Assembly (NCBI GenBank): GCA_028015205.1 | Contig: CM051521.1 | Location: forward strand, 120,350,614-120,414,613 | Reading direction: 5' to 3' | DNA from: Mytilisepta virgata | Lineage: Eukaryota > Mollusca > Bivalvia > Mytilida > Mytilidae | Length of the DNA: 64,000 nt | Shown: positions 32,401 to 42,602 of the stretch, piece by piece | Layout: every line of letters begins with the position of its first letter | How positions within the stretch are numbered: position 1 is the stretch's first letter | Notes under the pieces: generated by a model | The model's database searches: none | What the model was told of the DNA's origin: nothing | The model's input: the letters and a program-made list of their open reading frames with translations, nothing else | Translations under genes and position numbers: made by a program

Positions 32401-35400
32401 AGTCTGCTACCATTATGGGATGAAAAAATTTAGATGATGAAATTGTTTTGTTTGATTTTGTTCTTAAACAGTCAACAAGAGTGTTGTTCTCATCCTTTTC
32501 ACACACTTTCTTTTCTCCACCAGTATTTTGAATTTCTAAATGTTTTTAAAATATTTAGAACTAGTTGATGATAAATTCCAAATTATTTGAAGCATAGTGA
32601 ACTAGCTATACACTCCAATTATTGCCAGTTTTATCTGCATGCAAATGTATTCTCTTACAACTATAACTCAGCAGAGGCATTAACCCCCTTACCCTCCAGT
32701 TTGAAAAAATATGAAAGATTGGCTAAATAATGTTTTGACAGAATTTGAGAGAAATCAGGTTTAATCCAATAACTGGAATATTTGATAATTTCTGATTTTA
32801 CACTGGTTTATTTATAGAACCCATTGTGGATCCTTTTAGGGAAGGTATGAAACTGAACATGGATGATCATACAATATATGATAAAAACAGACAGCTGATA
32901 GCATTTTTAGAAAGAGAAATAAATGTGTAATATAATTTCTTTTCATTATAAAAAACTATTGTTTTTCAGCATGAGTACATGAGTTATATGGATAAGAAGG
33001 AAACCATGAGAAAGACTGCTATAATTACACTTAGTGATCACTACAAACAAGAAATACAGGACATACAGGATCAGAAAAGTCTCATGGAACTAGAATTCAA
33101 TGAGAAAAAAGAAGCTCTTCAGAAACTGTTGATGGAAAAGGAAAATACACTGAAGAAAACCAATGAGGAGTTATCTCAACTTCAGGAATACAAGGTTAAA
33201 ATCATTGTTAGGTTTCATCTTTGAAAAAACATGGCTATCTGTTGGTATTTTTGTCTCGCCTGCGACGAATAGTCATGGAGGCGAGATATTGGTTTTACTT
33301 TCCGGAGGCGTAAACTTTTTTAAAACTTTAACAACTTTGCACATGTAATACCTACAATTAAGATTTATGGTCCACAAGGTAGCTTATCGTATACTGTTTG
33401 CCGCAGTATACTTGTCTTGTGACCCTGACCTCATTTTCATGGTTCACTAACTTCATAAACATGAATTTAAAATCTGCGTCCAAGTTTCGTGGTTAAATCC
33501 ATTTCTCAGCAACTGTAATACCTAGGCCAACCATATTTGGTGTATAGATAGTTCTTAGTGGGTACATGCCAGTCTGACACCTGGCTTGGGACCTTGATCT
33601 CAATTTCATGCTCGAGTGACTTTGTCACTTTTTGTGGTTAAGTCCATTTCTCAGAAACTGTCATACCTAGACCCACCGTATTTGGTCAATAGATAGTTCT
33701 TGGTGGGTACATGTCAGTCTGACACTGCCTTTTGACCTTGACCTCAATTTCATGTTTGAGTGAATTGCGTCACATTTTTGTGGTTAAGTCCATTACTCAG
33801 AAACTAGAATACCTAGACCCACCATATTTGGTCAATAGATAGACCTACTGTACTTGGTCTTTTGACATTTCTTGGTGGGTACATGCCAGTATGACACTTG
33901 TCTCTGGACCTTGACCTCAATTTCAGGGTTGAGTGACTTTTGTCCAAATTTCTTGATTAAGTCTTTTTTCGGCAACTGTAATACCTAGACCCATCCGTGT
34001 TTGGTCTATAGATAGTTCTTAGTGGGTACATGCAAGTCTGACACCTGTCTCTGCACTTTGACCTCAATTGCATGCTTGAGTGACTTTGTCACATTTTCGC
34101 AATTAGGTCCATTTCTCAGCAACTTTAATACATAAACCCACCATATTTGGTCAATAGATAGTTCTTAGTGGATATATGTCGGTATGACACCTGCCTTTTG
34201 ACCTTAACCTCAATTTATTTTAATGCATTTTCCTTTGACTTGCATAATGTCGGATATTATCAGATAATCATTATTTTGTGTCCACGTGTATACTCAGGCG
34301 AGACATGTAGTCTTTCTACTCTTGTTTAAAGTATTACTCATATATATTCAGTCTTAGGAAATGTTGTCTGAATAAGACAAACAACATAGCTTTTTATATT
34401 TGCAATACACAATATTAAGGTTGTGCAGGCTTATTTTTGTGCAACCTTGTTTGCAATATACTTATTTCACCTGCTTCATGAAAATTTAGAAAAATGCAAT
34501 GTGCAAGGCTAAATTCTTATATTTTATTCATCCTGAATGAAATTTTTATTTCTCATTCACGCTAGACCATATCCCCCTAGATATGACTTTTAATACTAGT
34601 CATAATGCTATATCCACAATGTCATTCCGGTATTTGCTAACTTGATAAAGTTTTGTGAGAACAATATATCCTATGAATTGTAAGGATTGATGATAGGAAC
34701 CTCTACACAAATTTTTCAAGTTATGGCTCTTACAGAGGTATATACACAAATGGCGTACATTGATAATAAATGTTTTTATGCCCCGCCACCCAATTCGGTT
34801 AAGTTTTGCATTTAGGTTTATTGCTCAGAAACCTATAGTAATATATCAGTGATATTTCACCATTTCAGTCCCCTTGTATAGTACAACACAATTTAGTACA
34901 AATAGTACAATGCAGTTCAGCAACACTTGGGTTGCTATGACCTACAGTTCATGCTTCAGTGACTTTGGTTAAGTTTTGAGTTTAGGTTCATTTCTCAGAA
35001 ACCTATAGTAATATATCAATGATTTTTCACCACTTGTATAGAGCAACACTTGGGTCGCTATGACCTACATTTCATGCTTCAGTGACTTTGGTTTAATTTT
35101 ACTACATTAGGGTCAATTAATCAGAATCTTACGGTAATATATCTGATTTTTCCCCACTACAGTCCTCTTGTATAGTACTATGCTATTCAGCAATATTTGG
35201 GTAACATTGACCTACATTTCATGATCGAATGACTTTGCTAAAGGTTTTTGTTTAGGTTCATTTCTTTCCTATTAAGGTCAATATTACAAAACCTATATTG
35301 TTTTTAGATCGTGGCATCCGTGTCTTATAGACACCTTTTCTAGTTTAAAAATCTTTTTGCAAATGAAAATAATAATTTTTTTATTTTATGGTTTTTCTGC

Positions 35401-38400
35401 CTCCTCAAATGATCTGGGTTATGCTAAATATTTTACATAATCCAATTTTTGTTTTTGTTTTCAAAAGATGTAAAAATCAGTTTTTATCCCTGTGCTTCAA
35501 TGAAGCGCAAGGATATTGTTTTGCTGTTCGGCGTATGTACGTTAGTAATCTCCAGGATAATCCCTGTAACCACTGGATGTCGAAAGCTGAAACTTGGGCC
35601 ATTGATTGCACTGTGTGTTGGGACTGTGCCAAAGGTTTCGAAATTTGAATAGCAGCCCTTGGGGCCAGGCTACAAAGGGAGCCTAAGGGTACATTGTTCC
35701 TTTGTCATGCAACTACTCTCAGGTTATTTGGAATACAAAACTGAAAGTTGGCTCAGTAATTGCCCTGTCAATGTAGATTGTGCCAAAGGATCTTCTGAAT
35801 TTGAGTAATGCCCCTATTACAATGATTGTGGTGAAATGCCCGTATTTCCGAGTTAAATAAAATCCGACAATTCATTCAGTGATATCGAATGTCATATTCG
35901 TGAATTAATGTGTTCTTTGGTAACTCATTGTAGACTTTTAGGTATACGCATTTGAAGATTAGTTATACTATAATTATTCCTTTGTCACACAACTCCCCTC
36001 GGGGGCTTCGGTGGCCGAGTGGTCTAGGTTGTTCGTCATGACTACTGGTGATCACTAGCCTGTCAACACTGAGGTTGTGAGTTCGAATCTCACCTGTGGC
36101 GGGGTGTGTTCGACTCCGATATAAATTGACAAGGATTGCCAATTTTCCTACCAAAGGTAGGTGGTTCTCTCCGGGTACTACGGCTTCCTCTACCAATAAA
36201 AACTGGCTGCTGTGAAATAGCCAAATTTGCTGAAAACGGCATAAAATCCCAACTAAACAAACAAACAACTCCTCTCAGGTTATTTGGAATACGGAACTGT
36301 AAGTTGGCTCAGTAATTGCCCTGCCAATGTAGATTGTGCCTGAGGTTTTGGCATTTGAATAGCACCTGTAGGTGCTGAGCTACACAGGTGGCCAAATGGT
36401 ACATTATTCCTTTGTCGTGCAACTCCTCTCACGTTATTTGGAATATTTTACTTAAAGTTGGCTCAGTAATTGCCCTGCCCTGCCAATGTAGATTGTGCCA
36501 AATGTTTCAGATTTTGAATGGTGCCCCTGGAAGTCTCAAAGACCATCTTTTTTTTTTATTTTTGACAAAAAACGATGTATTTTCTGGATCACATCAGCAG
36601 TAACACATATTTGGATCAATTAGATGTCAAAAATATGTGATTCCAACTTTGGCAATTTTCCTGAAAGTGTCTAAGACTATTATTTTTGGAATTTTACTAA
36701 GCAATTACAGATTTTTTAAAATTTTTTATTTATCAACTATAGATTTTTTTGGATCATATTAGCTTTAACACTAATCTAGATCAGTTGAATTTCAAAATAT
36801 GTGATTCCAATTTTAATAAATTTCCTCAAAGACTACTTTATTTGTGATTTCTACTTAGCAACCATATATATTTGGAATCACTATAGCAACAGCACTAGTT
36901 TGGATTGTATGGATTTCAAAAACTCAAAGAGTAGTGCGGGGCTGCTTCAACTAGGTATTAATTATAACAGAACTGAACAATTAATTTGTTACTACTATAG
37001 AATATCTAATTGTAGGATTTGCAAGATGAGCAGTTAACAAAAATAAAAAGTTTAGAAGAAGAAGTGATGCAGATGAGAGCAAAACATTCTGATACTATAC
37101 AACAAGTAAAATCAACGTTCCTTAAAGACAAGAAAGAGTATGAAGAAGATTCCAGGGACAAGATAAGTACATTGGAAAGACTTGCTAATCGGGTAAATAT
37201 TTTATTTAATTTTCCAATATCTTTTCCACTTTACTGGACTCTTCTAATTGTGAATGGAGATTATCTCCCTTTAAAAATTAATTTGTTTAACTATTCCAGG
37301 AACCAACAGCAGAATTAATTTTTTTAGAAAATCATACATATGAGAAAAGATTTTAGAATTATTTAATTCAACCATTTAATACAATTCAATCAAAATAAGA
37401 GTCAGCTGTATTTTAATGGAATTTATTACTGTTGGCTATAGAATTATTTATTTCCTTCTGATTGGATCAAGTAAATGTGATCTTCATTTTATTAGAATCA
37501 TTTTGTAGTGAACATTCCAATATAATTTTATCTGATCTAAGATTACATATAGATTTATTTCATTATTATAGATGGACAGAGACTAGAAATAAATCTTCAA
37601 TCAAATTATTTATAGGAGTTTAATAGAATAAAAAGAGTTCTGAGATAAAATAGCAATTAATTTTTTCATGTCCTAGACTAAGTGTGGGCTTAAAAGATCT
37701 TAATTTACAATTTTGCCCATTTCTTTTATATTTATTTGAATTGAAAATTGGATTATATTTTTATTGTCTGCAGAAGCCTTAGGTTATATAAAGGACAATT
37801 GTATAAGAAAATGTCATATCAGAGTTCAGTTTCTTTGTATGAAAAAAGTCCATGCCTATGATTGCAAAATTAATGAATTTCCAACATTTCCATTTTTAAT
37901 TTAAATCGGATTTGTATGTGATAGAGGAATCATATTGGAATGGAATATTACATTTGAACTTCTGTAGAATTAAGTCTGTTGAATTATAAATCAAATCACT
38001 GTCTTTTATATGACTTGAGTTTAATAAATAAGTTCATTAGTGAAGTGCAATTCCAGTTCAAGTAAATCTTACTTTTTATGCATTCCAAATTATATTTTCC
38101 TGTTATTGGATTGGTTAGAGTTAACGAAAATATTAAATTACATTAATTTGTTAAAGCTTTATAAAATTAGCATAATTTCTTAAAAGAAGAAATATTCTAA
38201 TTTGATTATGATTAGTGGTAAAAACAGTTGAAAGGTTTAATGATAATACATGTACTTTCTAAGAATCCCTAGCTAAAAATAAAAAAAAAATGTTTTTAAT
38301 TTACATGACGTTATTAAAAAGTCTTTGTGTAAAAGAAAAATACTACTAAATTTGTAGGTATTTAATGTAAAAGTTTTGATACAGGTGATTTATAGCATCT

Positions 38401-40055
38401 GTAAACCAAAGCATACACAAATGTGAACAACTTCCTGCTTTCATTTCTTAATAATTTGTTAATTGTTAATTATTATTTTCATTCCATTTACTAGTATATC
38501 AATTGAAAAGAAAAATGGTCAAAAGGTGTGATATACATGTTCATATTTTTGGATAAAAATATGAAAGTTTAATACATTATTATAGTTTGGAAATTTTTCT
38601 CAGCTTTATATATTTTTATGCTTCACCTATGATAGCAGCAGGGGATAAACTGTTTCGGTCTGTGAGTCTGTCTGTCCACTTGTACATACGTACACCCCAC
38701 TTTAAATTGAAGGTAGTTTAATGGTAAATAGATGCCAGATCAACATGAAAATCTGTCACTAAATACCTTAAGATGAGATCTATTCAAAATTCAGGTCAAA
38801 GGGGTCATGTGACCTCAATGTCACAGTCAACTGATCATGATTTTGGTGTTTGTTTGGAAGTAGAACACAGTGCCCATTGGACATATATATTCTTGTTAAA
38901 TATCAAATTGCACCTTTATTCTGAAGTTAATCTATACATAATTTGTTAATTATAGGTGTCATACCGGTAATTAATAGTATACACATTGTCTGTTAAGCCT
39001 GCCACTTAGCATTACATGTCTAACAAGGAAATTAGAGTTACCACCCTTTAGTATTGGTGATGACTTTGAATTTCAAAATGGGTCCTTTAATAATAATGAC
39101 CTATTTTTTGAAAATTCCTTAAGTTTGAGGTAACTCCAATATATTATTCTGGAAAAAAGCATGTGATATTTGCCACTGCATGTTAAGCAAATAGCCATCA
39201 ATCAATTAATTTAATCAAAATATATTTGATTATCTTTTCATGCATACTATGTTAACTAAATTTACTTTACTTATTAATTCTATATGAGTATTCATACATT
39301 TATAATTATGCCATTTCAATACAGACTAAAATGAAATTACATCGTTCATATGAATTCCATCAAAATAATTCAAGTGTAAAAAATTACATCTACAAAATGT
39401 GGAGAAATTTAATCATGTTTTATAATAACATAAAATTAAGAGTTTACCAAATTATGTTTCAGTGACAATTGTCGCCCTGTTACACTAATGAAAAATGTTC
39501 ACTCTAGAATTAAATGCTGATTACAGAATCATCGCAGTAAAAGGATTTTGATTAATGGTGGGGAATAGTGCTCTGCAAGATATATAATTAATTGCCATTT
39601 TTAAAAAAATGTCATCTCTCTTCTGGGCTTTTACTATGCCCTCCATCCCAACCCTTGCTCCTGAATCCACCTATATACCAGATCTCTCTATATCTATTTC
39701 AAGTACAAGATGTATATTTACATGTACGTGTACATGTATAAGATATGAATACATTCACTTTATTAAAGAATTATTGTTTCAGGAAGCTATACATTGTCTT
39801 ACTGATCACACCAACAGAATTAAAACAGAAAATAGACAATTAAGGAAGGAGTTACTGGAACTGATTAATATTACTCGAGCTTACAAGGCTCATCAGGTAG
39901 ACCTTCAAGAACAAAAGAAACAGTTAATGAGAGAACAGCAGTATGCTGCTGATTTAAAGACACTTAGAACAACACGGCAACACAAGGTGTTGAAAAAATT
40001 TGGACTGTTAGAGGACTCACAACATGCTATAGATGATCATACCACAACAAGCTGA
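29259..40055 (+). CDS. CCDC166: CCDC166-like DUF4515 coiled-coil protein (gene span, 6 exons)
   Basis: Exons join in phase to 312 aa (human CCDC166 is 439 aa with a longer tail). The N-terminus is a Lys/Gly-rich MPPKKGKKGKGKGKG tract, followed from about residue 50 by continuous heptad-type helix. Blocks align with human CCDC166: QELRKEHEWL with QVLRENAFL; MDKKETMRKTAIITL with VSARAQRCAKAIVRL; IKSLEEEVMQMRAKHSDTI with IRALERELLHMRVEHTQLL; REAIHCLTDHTNRIKTENRQ with [20 protein letters not shown]. DUF4515 also occurs in the ciliary protein BBOF1, so a cilium or flagellum role is plausible but unproven. The gene shares its promoter region with LSM11. The orthology call is from memory of human CCDC166; BBOF1-like paralogues are the alternative. 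Confidence 0.85.
29590..30575. repeat. Large imperfect inverted repeat in CCDC166-like intron 1
   Basis: The left arm (about 29595-29755) has TTCAACCAACTCGCCCCAC and AGAGATTGGTCAACCCC. The right arm (about 30240-30570) has their reverse complements several times, such as GACCAATCTCAGATTGGGG and GGGGCGAGTTGACTTGG. The outer flanks (GGAATAGGGTGAAGTGGAAG and CATTCTACTCCAAAGTCATT) are also weakly complementary. It looks like a foldback element with an amplified right arm. Confidence 0.55.
30886..31040. mobile_element. 155-bp palindromic (foldback) element
   Basis: ATTGACTGTAA at 30886 is mirrored by TTACAGTCAAT ending at 31040. The arms match in blocks (TTTCAGTCT, CCTCAATCA, GGTGCACACT, AAATAACC) down to a TGCGTAGC loop. 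The arms are about 70 bp, with no coding content. It lies in the first intron of the CCDC166-like gene. Confidence 0.75.
31704..31757 (+). CDS. CCDC166: CCDC166-like exon 2 (54-bp)
   Basis: Acceptor TTTATTTTAG. It encodes LEKVTKELETNRARVQE, and the last codon is split. The donor GAATT|GTATCC is weak, but it is the only one that restores alignment with human CCDC166 in the next exon. Confidence 0.7.
32280..32334 (+). CDS. CCDC166: CCDC166-like exon 3 (55-bp)
   Basis: Acceptor CATAACGTCAG, perfect donor AGT|GTAAGT. It encodes RKEHEWLQQEANRVKMES. Phase 2 in, phase 0 out. Confidence 0.8.
32970..33194 (+). CDS. CCDC166: CCDC166-like exon 4
   Basis: Acceptor TTGTTTTTCAG, donor AAG|GTTAAA. It encodes 75 residues of coiled coil from HEYMSYMDKKETMRK to LSQLQEYK, with the conserved AIITLSDHYKQEI segment. 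Phase 0 on both sides. Confidence 0.9.
33251..34327 (-). mobile_element. Long element with TGTCTCGCCTG border, reversed internal array
   Basis: It starts TTTTGTCTCGCCTGCG and ends CAGGCGAGACAT, then a GTAG..CTAC stem and TCTTGTT (34319-34325). Internal units carry GACCTTGACCTCAATTTCAT near 33425, 33595, 33735, 33910, 34050 and 34200. These are the reverse complement of the unit in the element at 23975, although the border motifs are the same way round. Confidence 0.65.
34773..35360 (+). repeat. Dispersed repeat starting ATGCCCCGCC
   Basis: It begins TTTTTATGCCCCGCCACC. The block GCTATGACCTACA.TTCATGC recurs near 34934 and 35057, with a diverged copy near 35205. It ends around GGCATCCGTGTCTTATAGAC. 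Start and end are approximate. Confidence 0.5.
35388..36535 (+). repeat. Degenerate tandem repeat region interrupted by a SINE
   Basis: The blocks TTGGCTCAGTAATTGCCCTG and AATGTAGATTGTGCCAAAGG, and TTCCTTTGTC.TGCAACTCCTCTC, recur near 35700-35800, 36270-36350 and 36408-36500. The unit is about 160-200 bp. The SINE at 36001 lies inside one unit. Confidence 0.6.
36001..36264 (+). mobile_element. SINE, near full length
   Basis: Same family as the copy at 9672, with A box TGGCCGAGTGG, B box GAGTTCGAATCTC and an AAACAAACAA tail. The 12-bp target duplication lies at 35989-36000 and 36265-36276 with one mismatch (ACAACTCCYCTC). It sits in intron 4 of the CCDC166-like gene. Confidence 0.88.
37016..37192 (+). 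CDS. CCDC166: CCDC166-like exon 5
   Basis: Acceptor TAATTGTAG, donor CGG|GTAAAT. It encodes DLQDEQLTKIKSLEEEVMQM, then KSTFLKDKKEYEEDSRDKIS and ERLANR, the best-conserved stretch of the family. Phase 0 on both sides. Confidence 0.93.
37193..39782. other. CCDC166-like intron 5
   Basis: AT-rich intron. The only repeat recognised is at about 38615-38900, with ATGCTTCACCTATGATAGC and 'gtctgtctgtcc', resembling the heads of the repeats at 15285 and 34773. The rest holds nothing I can support. Confidence 0.4.
39783..40055 (+). CDS. CCDC166: CCDC166-like exon 6 (last)
   Basis: Acceptor TTATTGTTTCAG, stop TGA at 40053-40055. It encodes EAIHCLTDHTNRIKTENRQL, LLELINITRAYKAHQVDLQE and LREQQYAADLKTLR-type sequence, ending soon after the domain. 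Confidence 0.92.
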   Translation, partial: EAIHCLTDHTNRIKTENRQLRKELLELINITRAYKAHQVDLQEQKKQLMREQQYAADLKTLRTTRQHKVLKKFGLLEDSQHAIDDHTTTS

Positions 40056-40478
40056 ATTTGTTTGGAAAAAAATTCAAACAGAAAAACTTGCATTCAAATG
40101 ACAATGTTGCATTGAATGAATTCCAGGGGATACAGAAGTCAAAAGATATTTTATCTGCTAATTACAACTATACTGAGGATTACATATTTAATTATACATT
40201 ATCTTCTACGACTGAAGTCAGATTGTTAAATTTTAAAATGTTTAAGTGATTAAATAACAAAGAAAAAATAATGATTTCTTATTTATTGAAATCAAATTGA
40301 CAAACGAAACCAAATAAGCCTGTCTTAGTATGAAAGATTTTGTTAAACATATTTTCAAAAATTCACTTTAAGAATCCTTATTTGTTTTCAACCACCCCTC
40401 TGTATTACAGTAATTTCTCAGGTTGTTCACTTTCATCAATAGTAAAGTTGACCACAGTCAGATCTCAGAGGGTTATTG

Positions 40479-40484
40479 AATAAA
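40479..40484 (+). promoter_or_regulatory. Candidate polyadenylation signal, CCDC166-like gene
   Basis: AATAAA about 420 bp past the stop codon and just before a SINE. Nearer non-canonical signals cannot be excluded. Confidence 0.35.
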
Positions 40485-40504
40485 GAGTATGTTAAATATG
40501 TAAT

Positions 40505-40623
40505 TTGTTTGTTTGTTTAGTTGGGGTTTAACGCCGTTTTCAGCACATTTTGGCCATTTCGCGGCGGCCAGTTTTTATTGGTGGAGGAAGCCGGAGTACC
40601 CGGAGAGAACCACCGACCTTCGG
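40505..40623 (-). mobile_element. 5'-truncated SINE, reverse orientation
   Basis: Only the 3' body is present, in reverse: TTGTTTGTTTGTTTAGTTGG through CACCGACCTTCGG. A perfect 12-bp target duplication TAAATATGTAAT lies at 40493-40504 and 40624-40635, which shows a genuine 5'-truncated insertion. Confidence 0.9.
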
Positions 40624-41561
40624 TAAATATGTAATAGAAAAATGACTGTTTCCTTAAACATTCAAGAAACTTTGAATATCTCAGAAAACATACTTTAGAA
40701 AAATTAGAAAAAAAAATTATTGTCATTCCCATACACATCTGAGATGCCTTGTTTAGATGTGAATGATCGTTTATTCTTGTTAAAAGTAGCAGAGAAAAAA
40801 AAAATCTACACAGTGCAACTCTAAATACTTTAATAGCATTATATGTGTTTTTTCCATTGTTGCAGAAATCCCTTTTGAAGAACAAAATTCAATTTACCAA
40901 TAAGGTATCTAGTACTTCTATTTTAGGAAACAAAACATTGAGAAAAAATTTATTTGGTTTGACAGTTAAAAATGTCAAACAGTGTATCTAATAATCAAAT
41001 AAACCCAAATTCTGAATTAGTTCTTAAATCAACAACATGTGACATGATTGCCTAAAATTTTAAAATTCAAATCCAAATTAATCCAACAAAGGACTGTCAT
41101 CAACAACAAAACAAATTAAAATGAACAATACACATACAGACCAAGATTAATGAAATATTTACTAGTGATTTTTCAACTACTGCTATATCAGGACTGAGGA
41201 AATATAATGTTCAAAACACAACTAATCAATAATTATGTTATTTTGACATTTTCCTTTTCTCATACATCTTGTTTATTTCTACTATGCATATTTTCATAAT
41301 ATCGTACTCTTTTATGTTCATTATAAATTTAAATCTCTCTATATCTCAAAACATTTGAAAACTTTGAAATAATATATATTAATTAACTTAGAAATAAGAT
41401 TTGATCTAATGATTGTTCCTGATTACTGGAAATAAGCAAGGTTTAAAACAAAATGAAAAAAATGCAGTAATCAAAAACTGTCAGTGCCCCTTATTTATTG
41501 AAAAAGGGTTCTCAACTATTTCCAAAATATTGACTGAAATGGAGAGGATTTGATGACACTT

Positions 41562-41627
41562 TGGATTAACCATGCAATCTTGTCAAGAGGATTAGGATTA
41601 ACCATGCAATCTTGTCAAGGGGAAAGT
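41562..41627 (+). repeat. Two-copy 33-bp direct repeat
   Basis: GGATTAACCATGCAATCTTG occurs at 41562 and 41595. Confidence 0.8.
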
Positions 41628-41989
41628 GGGAAAATTGTTTAGATGAGTGGGTAAAACTCACTTTTTAGGAGTAAGAAAATGTAAAGTTTCAAGCCGACGG
41701 AGTGGGGATAACCCCGAGCATAAATTTGTCTTCACAGATATGACACATGGTTTTTATGGATGGGAATCTTAACCATTTACCAGAAAATACGTTATTTTAT
41801 TAATGGAGGGTTTAGGTTAACCATAATTCTTAATTGTCATCAGGAATGAAAAAATATATGGTGTAGGGATAGTAATCTCAACCCTTTCAAAGAAATTCGC
41901 CGATTCTTTAAATGGATGGAATGGGGAGTTCATGAAAAATCTTGTCATTAGGAATGAGAAAATATATGGTGTAGCACACAATTCTGACG

Positions 41990-42602
41990 GAGGAACATTT
42001 CTGGCAAGTTTGGTTCCAATTGGATCTGTAGTTTCAGACAAGATTTTTTAATTTTCCCGTGGGGTCCAATGTTAAACTATGTTCGGCTGTGGCGGCCATC
42101 CAAGTTGGTTGACAGTCCGGGTCATCGGACAGGGACCATCTAAGGACCATTGCTGCCAAATCTGGTTCCAATTGGCTCGTTAGTTTCAGACAAGAATATT
42201 TTTAAATGAATTTCCCACAGGGTCCTATGTTAAATTAAGTTTGGCTGTGGCAGCCATATTGGTTGATCGTCCTGGTCATTGGACACAATTCTGAAAGAGG
42301 ACCATCTAAAGACCATTGCTGCTAAGTCTGGTTTCAATTGCCCTTGTAGTTACATAGATTTTTTAAACTCATCCCCCTTTTTTCTATTTAAGTCACATCA
42401 GCCATGTAGGTTGGAAGTCGGGGATGCCGGACACATTTTTGAAGGGGGCCACCCAAGGACCATTCCACCAAAGTTTGGTCCCAATTTGGCCAGTGGTATC
42501 AGAGGAGAAAATCTTTAAGGGAAAAGTTTACGCCGGACTACGGACGACACATGCACAGTGATGGCAATAGCTCACCCGGCCTGCTCTCCTAGATGAGCTA
42601 AT
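41990..42602 (-). mobile_element. AGCTCACCTG-family element, reverse, 5'-side portion
   Basis: Reading on the - strand it starts near TTAGCTCATCTAGGAG (about 42600) and AGCTATTGCCATCACTG, then carries units with GTCCGATGACCCGGAC-like and GATGGCCGCCACAGCC-like blocks, matching the units in the copy at 49486. No terminal right-end hairpin was recognised. Confidence 0.55.

Noticed and set aside
35388..35652. Overlapping 86- and 67-residue frames
   Set aside because: They lie in a degenerate tandem repeat region inside an intron; the two frames compete.
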